Of a DNA stretch of 64,000 nucleotides, positions 15,167 to 27,100 are shown in pieces. Position 1 is the first letter of the stretch. Every line of letters begins with the position of its first letter. This stretch comes from Homalodisca vitripennis. Its lineage: Eukaryota; Arthropoda; Insecta; Hemiptera; Cicadellidae. The notes beneath the pieces are model-generated. The model saw only the letters and a list, made by a program, of their open reading frames with translations. It had not been told where the DNA came from and ran no database searches. The translations under genes and the position numbers were made by a program. The stretch spans positions 106,304,001 through 106,368,000 of the forward strand of contig NC_060207.1 in the NCBI RefSeq assembly GCF_021130785.1, read 5' to 3'.

Positions 15167-18100
15167 CTTGAAATAAGAATTATGAATTCGGAAAACGAAT
15201 CTGAAATAGTAATGTTAAAGCCGATATATGAAACACAAGGAGATAACATTTATAGAAATGAACACACAAAACTCGAAAAGGTGAATAAATTGTCAAAAGA
15301 TTTACTTGCTATTACCTAAATGCTGATACCTAAATGCATATTACATATTAGTTTTAATCAATGCAGTGGCGTAGCGAGAGGGGGGGTCCATGGGGTCCGG
15401 ACCCCCCCCCCCCGAAATTTTAAGACATATTAAAAAATAAAGCATGGGGCAGGAGAAAAAAAAATTATGGTTGCCTGTAAAGTCGGTTTTACGGGCGAAG
15501 ATTTTACGTGACAACGTCTTTTTCTCGGTAGAATATTTATTGATATGAATATTATTAAATTGCACAATAGGAACAAGGAATTGAATGAAAATAAGAATTG
15601 CACAAATTTTAACTATAGAAATATATTTTGTTTACTAAAACATTGTACATAATTTGAAATTAATTAAAATTTGTTATTGTAAATGGTAAAGTTGAATAAA
15701 ACATTTACTAAAATTGGAATTTGAAATTCTTGCTAAACACAGTTAAATTCTAACTCCGCGCGTGGTGATTGGTCGGTTTAGTTCGTTTGTTTGGTCGCAC
15801 TGTTATGACAGGTTAGAGGTTATAATTTGTTATTTTAAATGTTTGACTAGCAATACGCGCTGTTTCTTCTCAATCGACTGAATTACGATTGATTGCAGAG
15901 TGATTTAAACTAATAATTTACTTAACACTATCAACATTTGTCAATAGTATGACATAACCTATAAACTCAGTTTCTCAACTTTTGTGTCAATCTGACAATT
16001 AATCAATCAATCATACGTAGTTTACGATAATGAAATATCAGTGTACAATTATTTACCTTTATTGTTGTAGTTGTTGTAAATGACGAATCTAAGCACTCCA
16101 CATTTTCACGAATAAACATAGTTATCTGCTTTATCCCGTGCGGCGGACCCACAGTTATCTGTTTTATCCCGTGCGGATCCCGTGCGGCGGACCCACTGGA
16201 CGGGCATCGTAACGTTACCGGGCGTTACACTTTTTCATGAGTGACTCTGAGCCGCAACCTAATTTAAGACGTTGTCACGTCAAAAAGGAGAGTTATCATT
16301 ACTCTTGTCTACAAACTTTAAATTGATTGATTTAATTGATTGAAGTGACCGTTGTTAAAAATATAATTGTACTTTCGTTAAATCATAAAGTATCAAACGA
16401 TACTTTTGGACTCGGCCTTTCGGATAGTGTAGTGTAATCACGGTATTTCTATAGGGCGCGATCACGTGACGTCGCAAAGTAACCTGAACCGTAACACGGC
16501 GAACAGTTTAAATTAGCGACCACTTCATTCAAATTCGTCTTGGGGACGTAAAATGACTGCTTAGAATTAAGTTACGACGTTGATTTTAGGTGTTACAGTT
16601 TAAAACGTGTAAATAATTATTGAAAAAAATATAAAAATCAATTTCGGTCGGAAAATACACTTTAAAAACTCTACTGATTAGAACTAATTTGGACTTCAGT
16701 GATTGAGGTAAACGTGGTGTTTTCGATCTAGTTAGGACGACGATTTTTGTTATCAATAAAATGTACACTGTACCTATATAATTATCGAGAAATAAAATCA
16801 CTCCCGGTCGGTAAATACCGAAGAAAAGCTCTCTACAGATTCAAGTTTTGACGATTTTTTATTTCACTGGTTCAGTGGTTGAGGTAAAAGTGGTACTTAG
16901 AATTATGTTAGGACGGTGATGTTAGGTATTAATTAAACGCCGACTAATACATATATAATTATCGAGAAAAAAACAATTAAATCACTTCCGGTCGGAAAAT
17001 ACCGAGGAAAAGCTCAACTGATTCAGATTTTGACAATTTTGGATTTCACTGGTTGAGTCGTTGGGATAAAAGTGTTACTTAGCATTATGTTAGAACATTG
17101 ATTTTGGTATCAATTGAACGCCGACTAATACCTATATAATTATAGAAGAAAAATTGAAAAAATCACTTCCGGTCGCATAATACACCGGAAAAACTCTACT
17201 GATAAGAAGTTCCGACTACTTTGGATTTCACTGACTGGGGTATTATTTCATTTTCCTTAGTATATTCAGATCGGAAGTGATTATTTTTGTTTTTTTTCTT
17301 GATAATTATATATTTATTAGTCGGCGTTGAATGAATACCTAAAATCAATGTCCTAACATAATTATAAGTACTACTTTTACCTCAACCACTCAACCAGTAA
17401 AATCCAAAATCGTCAAAACTTGAATCAGTAGAGAGCTTATCTTCGGTATTTACCTACCGGAAGTGATTTTTTTCTCGATAATTATATAGGTAGTCGAGTA
17501 CAGTTTAATGATAACATAAAATCGTCATCATAACTCAATCAAAAATACCACGTTTACCTCAATAACCGAAGTCCAAAGTAGTTTAAGTTCTAATCATTAG
17601 TGTTTTTCAGGTGTATTTTATTTCCGACAGAAAGTGATTTTTTTTTTCCTATAATTATATATTTGTCTAAAGTGTAATGATACAAAAATCGTCATTATAA
17701 CTCATTCATAAATACCTCAATCAGTGAAATCCAAAGTAGCCAAACTTCTAATTAGTACAATTTTTCCGGTGCATTTTCCGACCGTTAGTTTGATCTGTAC
17801 CCGAGCAACGCTCGAAAATTGCCGTCCTTTTTTAAAGGGTTTTCGGCCGTCAGTGGCCCAATGTCCCCGAAGGGGTATTTCATGTTCTCCACATAATATA
17901 GTTGTGTCAATTATACGCTTGAGTGAAGCTCTGTTTTGTTCTTTTTCTTTCTTATCCGGTGAATCCAACATCACTTTGGTGCCTTCTACTCGGCCAGAAT
18001 CGAACTTCGTAAAGTTTCTGTAGCTATACAAGAAAATTTGTGGTACTAGAGTTGCTGTGAGAGTTTAATTTGCCTATTACATCTTTCCACTTTCTATAAG

Positions 18101-21100
18101 GCGTGTTACTAAAGCTCCTATTTTTGGTATTTACCTTTTACCTGTGAATTCATTGGCAAATAACACACAAAACGTCCCCCGGATCCCCCGGTTTCGGACC
18201 CCCCCCCGAACGAAATTTCTGGCTACGCTACTGAATCAATGACTGTGCGAATAACCTCTTTTATACATTGGGACTATACTTCGGTAAAACCCGTCTTCAG
18301 ATGCATGAGTGTATAAAATATTTAACAGAAAATAAAATAATACAAATAAAAGTAAATAAACAGTGTATACAGATAACATGAACTAAACACTTTTTCCAGA
18401 TGAAATAGTATTAAAATTTAACTTGTTTAATACTAATTTGCCCATGTTTAGGCAGGATGTTGAGGCCATGTGGATTTTTTTTTCTTTAATTCCGACTGGT
18501 GAGCTTGTTCAAGTGTTCTGAGTAACTTGTAGATTGGATTTCAATTTATATGCACTTACTGTGCAGTTTTTTACAAAGTAAGTGCTACAAAGGTATCATT
18601 GTGACTTATCCCTCGAGTGACGATAGTGTACCTGAAGTCTTGGTGCTTGTAATCGTATCTGTGACCTGTCATTCTTGTCCTCGAGGTATTATATTTGATC
18701 CAATATTATCTTCTGGACATTTTTTACATTAAACTTGGTAAATTACATTTTTGGATTCACAGGACACGTTACCAATTATAGGTTATGGCTTTCACGTTTT
18801 GCTAGTGAATTTGTATTAGTTTGGAGACATTTTACAAACAAATAACATTTCCTTTAGATACATGGGTGTGATCCGTTTTGCTTTTGTGATGATTTGTCCT
18901 GAGTATTTAAGGTCACCATTGGCTGAACTAAGATTTTGTAACGTAACTCTGGATTTGGTCTTTAATACTATTAACTTAATGTGCCAAAATAGTATCCACA
19001 CACATTTTTTTCCACTCTTTGGGAAAGGCGTGAACTAAAATATTATTTTAAAGTAATATTTAAGTTGTCCAGCTTCCATTTATTTTAAGTACAGGATAAA
19101 TATTTTGCAATGCTTTTTTAAATTTTATGGATCGCAGTACAGGAGACTGGCATTTCGAATTACCCCTAAAGAATAAAAATAAAATTCTTAAAAACAAGAG
19201 TAATGTTGTTTAATAAATAAATACTAAATAATTGGTTCGTTATAAAATGTGATAAACGGGTGGATTGTTTAATGTAAAACTAAAATGTTATTACATGGGC
19301 AAATAAGTAATAACTGTTATTCTCCGGTGTAATTTAATGATAATTATTTCAGTACAGCAATATTTATAATATTTGTGTGTTTTATGCAGACACTTCTTAT
19401 AAAGCTACAGTTTTTGATACTTTTGTGTAAATGGTAAGTGGGTGGATTGCTTTGTGCCATAACAATTTAATTCCGTGTTTTATTCAGATAAACCTTTCAT
19501 TTTGCTGGAAGGAAAAATAATATAACGATTCTACTTAATTAAATAATACCAGTTTTTTATTGTTTGTTTCAGAAACGTTTTCTCTATTCCGAAGTCTATC
19601 CAGGCAACTGTGACGCTGCTGGAGAACTTGCACATCATCCTGGAGAAGACTCCTCGCGACGACATCCGCACCGAAGTCTTGCCTATGCTCTACAACGCTT
19701 TCGAGAGCACAACCATCCAAGTTCAGGTACGAGATTTACCATGCAACCACTTAGAACCACATTTTTAATATAAAATTAGAGAAGAACAAGACAATTCAGT
19801 TATGAAAAGTTAAGTTTAGAAAACTAGCAGTAAAAAGGGGTTTCTACATTCACATGGTATTCATCATCTACAGGATAGCTTTAGATATAAATAGATTAAA
19901 TTAATGATTTAGTCGAATGAATTTCAGGATATTTTCGACGCCATAGTTGAGATTATCGTATTGCATCGATCAACAAAATATATTCATTCTTAGGTTTGAG
20001 AGAGCTACTTCGGTTTAAAAGCTACTTCCGGCCATTACAATTTACTTACGGTGTTTCTGGTGACATAGTTAAGTTTACTTTGGTGCCCCAATCAACAAAA
20101 ATATATACATATTCAGGTCTGAGAAGCCTACTTTGGTTAAACAGTGTCTGCATTTAATTTTTTTTATATACTTCTGATCTAAGTTATTTCTGGTGCTCTA
20201 GTTGATTTAATTTGTTGCCCTAATACAGAAAACATATTTATTCGTAAGCTTGAGAATGATGATCTCAGGCGCTTGAAATCTACTTCCAGTATAAGGGAGA
20301 GTGAAAGATCCTTACTAAGTTCATGAAACATTTTGAAAATATTTGTTTACAAGAGAATTTGTGTGATAGAAGTTTTTCATTTTATAGACTGGGAAATAAC
20401 AGCTCGGTGAGCCATGTTAGTCTATTGCTCTCTTATTTTTGTTTTAATCCACTGGACAATGCCCATATCACAATGACAAGAATGGCAACCAGTTCCGAGT
20501 ACATTATTTGGAAACATTCACAGTTTTGTTAGTTATGTCGGTTTAAGTGACAATGATTAGTAGTATTTTAAATATATTAAGTTGTTTCCATTCGTCACTG
20601 ACGTAATGTGTGGCAAAATATGGATACTATCTGATAACTGCTTGACACTGCTGATCAAGTTTGCATACTTAATATTTTCTAGAAATTACGGTTAATAGTA
20701 AATTTTAACTAAAACTTTTTTACTTGATAAATTCTGTGGCCAGCAGTGATTTCAGATAAAAAAGTTTAAATAAGAAATGTTGTATTTTTCAACACTATAA
20801 ATGTAAAGAAACGATTCAGACTTTCGCAAAATTCACCTGGAAATGTAAACAACCGTTGACAATTAAATTGTTTTTAGCGTAAGTTAGATATAAACTATGT
20901 TTCGGGAATATTATTTTTGTTTTTCGAGTTCAAAAATATACTTCGTAATTTCTTTGTAATTCTCATAAATATTATTTCAAAAGTTATCTTCGTAAAAGAT
21001 TTTCTAGGATTTTAAAGAATACTTAAAAATTAGCCGAATTGGTCAGTCGTTCTCGAGTTATGCGCTTAGCAACACATCTAGCAATATGTTTTATTTATAA

Positions 21101-24100
21101 TAATATATCCTGATATATTACAAATGAACATGTTTAACCTTGTCAGTTATTCCAAAGAACATTATGGTAAAATATCTCGTCAAGGTAATGTACAAAACAA
21201 CGGAAATATGCGTAATTGAATGTAAAAATTACAACACTGTGTAATAGATAATAGATAGATAATGTCACAGAAAATCTAGAATAAACTTCAAAACCTAACA
21301 TGATCATTATATAAAGGTTTCAAAAGTATGCAGTTAAATATATTGAAAACGAAGGGGAAATATGTTATAACAATTAATAAAATGTTACTTGGCAAAACGT
21401 GATCATCTGATGATAAAGAATTATCCATAAATAAAAATATCACGTAAACGTGTACAGGACGAAAAGGGTAGATTAAAAGTCGCGTGTAAATCACCCGCAG
21501 TCGTGTGTGCATTTGTAAATTTACAAACGCATACGATGCATACATGAAGGAAATGTCCAAATTATGTGACACGATTAAAATTTGTATTTCAGAATAACAC
21601 ATTAACACATCTTAATGTTCATTCGGATTGGTAAACAAAAAAATGTCTCTTAAACATTTAATAATCCACATGAAGGAAAAATTTGAAATTTTTGAGATGA
21701 ATGTGTGAAAGTCTGGCAGATTTATTTAATATTTCATTTTTTAATCTGTTTTAGGAACATTAAGTAAATAATTAACAATATTTAACATTACATTTCAAAA
21801 ATGCCTAAGAACTTATACAGGACATGAATTTTAAATTGTGGGACACATGATTATTAAATATCAAAGAATAGCCCATTGGCAAAAATGTATTTTTCATTCA
21901 TCAAACCACGAAATAATAATTCAAAACATTACTAACCAAAATTCAAACACGATCCCAAGCCCACGTTAAAGTTAAAATTTTAAAATGTGTTGAATGACGG
22001 AAAATGTGTAATACCTTAGATACAGGATATAGCGCTCGACAGAGCCTAACGTTGCACTAAATAATCAAGAAAAGAAAAGAAACTAGTGTAGCAAAACGAA
22101 GCAAATCTCATAACGTTTTTCTCGTGGTGTTGCCTTAATTCAACTTAATGGTTAAAAAGGATTCAAACAGGTTAGACCATTGTATAGGCTGAATAGTTAT
22201 GTTCCGTTTGCAATTAATGAAGAACAATTTGGGGTCCATAGATTCTTCTTGACATGACCTAAAACTTTAATCTCAATCATGTTATCAATTTACATTCTTC
22301 ATCCGACATGAATATAATTTAAACAGATATCCTAAGTTATTCAAGAAATCTTCTACATTCCCCGATATGTTTAAGATATTTAAATATTGTCATTTCAAAA
22401 GTGAATAACAATAAATGACTCTAGACGGCTGCGCTGGTCGCAGTGACGAACGTCTCCGAATATCTGGACGAGTCCAGTATTCGCCGGATGGTGCTCCCAA
22501 AGATGAAGACGGTCTACGAGAAGAACGCGACCGACCTGAAGATCGTGGGCAACATCCTGTCGTGTATCGAGAAAACATTGGATCGACTGGAGAGGCCGCA
22601 GATCATCGATGAGGTCCTTCCGCTCCTGTGGGACGTGCGTCTCCAGGACCCCGACATCATACTCAGGGTTGTAAGTAAGTGCTCCGACTCCCACGCTTCC
22701 TTCTACTACTTATCGCTTGTGGAATATTAGAAGACTTTGAAGTGTGAATTGTAAACTGCGAAATAATGATCAAAACATTGATTTGTATCACTCTCTGGTT
22801 AAACTACTAAACTTTTAATTCAATTCAGCTACACTGCAGTCAGTCTACAGGGTGGCGCATACGACAGTTTTTCCAGAAAAGAAATCTAAAGGCGTTATAA
22901 GTTAATTGAATAAAACACTTTTAGGTAAGAAAACAAATTTGTTGTATGAAATTACTTACATATTACCATATAATGTTACAGCAGTTATTCGACATGTCCA
23001 TCTTGATTTTGTATGCACTCCATACAACGACCGAGAACAGAATCGCAAATTTTTAGCAATAAAGATTTATCGTTATTAACATATTCAAATGCATTTCTAA
23101 TTACTTTTCTGAGTTCTTCAAGATTTTGGGGTTTTGAAGCATACACAGTCTCCTTTATAATACCACACAGTGAAAAATCACATGAGGCAGGTCTGATGAG
23201 CACGCAGGACAATCGATTGTACCACACCGACCAATCCATTAATTAAATATGTTATTTTAAAAAAATCTCGAACTTGGATACCGAAATGTGCTGGAGCACC
23301 ATCTTATTGCCAGATGAGCGAATGAATATTAACAGCAGGATTGTTTCTGAGCTCGGGATCTGTTTCTTCTTGCTGCAACCGTAAGTAACTTTCTGAGTTA
23401 ACATTTCCTTGAACAAAATAAGGACCAATCAGTGCAGTACACGAAGTACCTCCCCATACCATAACATCAGGCACATTGAGTTCTGCTTGGATTACGTTAT
23501 GAGTATATACATCCGACAGTACACGCAGTTATGCCGATTAACGCGTTCATTTAGTTTGAAACATGCCTTATCATATTACAAAATTGACCACAAAATATTT
23601 GAATCAGCGTTTGAGCGGATAATTATTGTCTCACAAAATTACAATCTCCTATCGGAATCACCCTCGTGAAGAGCTTGGAGTAAAGATGGACGGTATGGCT
23701 TAAAATTTAATTGCTTTATCATTTACTGCACACTTCTTGATATTTCTAGTTCACCAGATGCCTTACGAGTCGATTTATCGGGACTGGCTACAAAAGCTTG
23801 AGCAACAAACTGCAGGTTTTCTTCGTTGCAAATTGATCGTGGACGACCACACTTCGGGGCATTTAAAACGCTTCCTGTGTTTTTAAACTTTTTACTTCAC
23901 CTCCGCATATACTGTCGAGTAGGTAACGCGACACCTGGCTATTTACCACTAAATTCTTCAATTATTATAGCAGTATATTTATTATGCTTCCACCACATCC
24001 TTCAGTTGAAGGATGTCAACTCGTTGTTGGGTTGAGAACATTTTAAAAACACACATAAACAATTAACAGATGCAAAGAGCGTCACTTTACACTAGCCACT

Positions 24101-27100
24101 GGAACAGACAACAATGAACTTACTCCGTGATGCTGCCAACATAACATTGTTACCAACCTATCGAAAAAAACATTCCAATATATGGGGAAACTGACATATG
24201 CGCCGTCCTGCATATCCACTAATTCATAGTTGGGAATCAATTATTATTGATTATTATCAATTATTTCAAAAATGAAATTACACAATCCCATTCTTTTTTA
24301 ACTAACTAATAATTTTTCTCTCTTTCAGATATATACAGACTGATGCTGAGTGACAAGAAATACGGCCTGTCAGTAAACTTGATGGCCACCAGGGTCATGC
24401 CTTCGCTTCTTCCCCAGACCGTCAATCCTTCACTGAACCTCGAACAGTTCACAATTCTGTTTGAGGTCCTTCAAGAAATGTTGGACCACATTGATAGGTA
24501 AACCTTTTTGTATTAATTGTTTAGTTTTACTAGTCCGTCTGACAGTTCAGAATCGCCTGCGTCATTAAAGTGAGTTCTTCATAATTAGACACTTTAAATT
24601 TGGGTCGGACTTAGTAACAGAAAAAACTGGACAGAATCTACTACACTTTAGTAGTTTATTATTGATCGTCATTAGTGATCCAAGCCTAGAACGGCAATTG
24701 GTGGTCACAAGTTCATCAGCCCAATCAACGAAGTTTAAAATTTGATTTCATGTTTCTCATGAGCTGTATAGTTTTATGAACACTTTAGAGCTTCCATGCT
24801 TATCAATTTTAAAGTATTTGATAAAATCCTCGCATAGAATATTCACCTATGAGGATCGGCTTCTGCTTAAAAATTCCTTGGTCACGACAATCGTTAACAA
24901 AATGAAAGTAAAATTTAACTTTACAACAAACTAATTTTCTGGTGATTTAATAATGTTGTAAATTACATACATTTAATAGGTGTCTCTAATGACTGTCAAG
25001 GTTTGTCCAAAATTCCATGATATCAATACTGTGCTTATGTAGCATTTACTACAATTCCATAATTTAGGAAATCTTAATTAAAATGGATGTCCGATATTGA
25101 GATCAATCTTGTAGAAATATTGAAGCCAACTAGGAGAAATGCGATCAGATCCAGAAAATGTTTATCTAGAACACTTTTTGTGAAATTCATGGGCGACAAC
25201 ACCACAGTAAAGATTCAATGTTGCACCATTTCAAAAACCATTTTTTATTTATTACGTTGCACAATGTCATGAAGTGACAAAACCGTAATCAAATTACGGG
25301 ATTTTGAACATGTTAGTTAAAAACGTTAACTGTTTTCAGTAATTTTTCTTCTTTTAATATTATTAACGAAATAATCACACGAAACAATACTTAATTTCAA
25401 CTAGAAGTGACCCACATGTTGAAAACCTGAACTAATCAGTAGAAGCTGCCAGGCGCCGATTAGAAGGCTGTTAAGGGGAGGACGTGCGCACTCCTTAAAT
25501 TTTCAAAGGTTAGCCAGATTTAACAAAAATCAGATATCCTAAAGGTAAGAATACCCCGTTTGTCTTCTATGTTGTTTGAAGTAACTTATTTGTATTGCAT
25601 TTTATTAATTTTAAACTCGAAATGTGAATAAATTATGACCTTCAACTCCGAATTTTGGTTATAATGCGTGATCATACAAAATAACATTATGATTAAGTTT
25701 CATTACAAAAATACTATACATTCCGTTTATTAATAAAACTTGTGATCTGAATTTCTGTCTGTTTTCTTACTTAAAATATATTCCAGGAACCAAAGGAACC
25801 GGTTAAAACTGGATAATATTTCCCTGCCGAGCCCAGAACGACACCGGCCCTTGCGCCATCTGTACAGCTCCGACAACATGCATGTCCCCCCCTTCAATAT
25901 TCCAAACTTGCGTATCGAGCAGCGTAAGACCTCGAGTGCAGAAGATATGGCTAGGAAAAACTCAACTGGTATGTATTTAGAGTAATTATTCACGGCACCT
26001 AGCACCACCCAACACTACCACACCCGGCGATGTACCAGACAGATATACTGACACTACCACACCCGGTGGTGTACCAGACAGATAAATGACACTACCACAC
26101 CCGGTGGTGTACCAGACAGATAAATGACACTACCACACCCGGTGGTGTACCAGACAGATATACTGACACTACCACATCCGGTGGTGTACCAGACAGATAA
26201 ATGACACTACCACACCCGGTGGTGTACCAGACATATATAATGACACCACCACACCCGGCGATGCACCAGACAGATATACTGACACTACCACACCCGTTGG
26301 TGTACCAGACAGATATAATGACACTACCACATCCGGCAGTGTGCCATACAGATATACTGACACTACCACACAAGCCAGTGTGCCAGTCAGATATAGTAAC
26401 ACTTGCACACCCGATGGTGTACCAGACAAATATACTGACACTACCACCGCCGATGTATCAAACAAATATACGAGTAAACGTGCTTGGAAACGTCCTTTTA
26501 ATTAAACAGTTCTTTAATTAATCTCTTTAAATATCACATTTTAAACTCTACCAATTCCTCTATTAAGAACTTTTGCTTTTGCTGCCTTAACTCCTTAGAC
26601 TTGAACATATGAAGTTATACCTAAGTAGTACATGATGTTTTGATTCAAGAAACTCGTATGTTTAGTTTATTCTTGTGTGAACTGTAAACACAACGCCTAA
26701 TATTTTTTACGGAAAAACTTAAACAAAAACTATATGTTTCTGACTGACTACCAATGTTTATCCATTCTGTATGACATCCGATTCACATTTTTGTATTTCG
26801 TCTCTTAATACATTTTTAATTTTTAATAAACTATTTTGTCTGTCCGACAACAAGTAGTTAACTTATTCTTCTACATAATTTTGGTGCTTTTATTCATATT
26901 TTAAATACTGATCTGTATATTTGTGAGACGATGACATCTTTGTAGTCATTCCTTACAAAGACACTAAACTAAATGTATTTTTTACATTAATTGTATTACT
27001 GATATAATATTACTCATTACTCATGTTTTCCATAATTAAAAACCAGAACTAGCCTCCTCTTGTGGATATATGTACACAAAGAGATGAATATGTCATTAAA

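Larger units (their letters stand above)
15356..18241. mobile_element. Non-autonomous hAT element with 8-bp target duplication and fold-back interior
   Basis: The element itself is 15364-18233 (2,870 bp). It is flanked by identical 8-bp direct repeats AATCAATG (15356-15363 and 18234-18241), the hAT hallmark. Left end CAGTGGCGTAGCGAG; the right end reverse-complemented is CAGTAGCGTAGCCAG (13 of 15 match). Both ends then carry a C/G homopolymer stretch. No intact transposase is present; only a short decayed fragment remains (separate entry). The centre is a large imperfect inverted repeat made of roughly 180-bp subunits. It lies in the big Scyl2 intron, apparently inside Penelope-like sequence. 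Exact duplications point to a fairly recent insertion. Confidence 0.9.
22675..24328. other. Scyl2: Scyl2 intron carrying a mariner relic
   Basis: 1.65-kb intron from gtaagtgc to tctctctttcag. Nearly all of it is occupied by the Tc1/mariner copy listed separately. Confidence 0.85.

Noticed and set aside
21400..21430. CTGATGA string as ribozyme core
   Set aside because: No GAAA and no flanking pairing; a seven-base string is expected by chance.
26092..26521. Repetitive open frames on both strands (for example SISVWHTAGCGSV and TDIMTLPHPAVCHT types)
   Set aside because: They are translations of the 38-39 bp minisatellite inside an intron; openness comes from the unit sequence, not from coding function.
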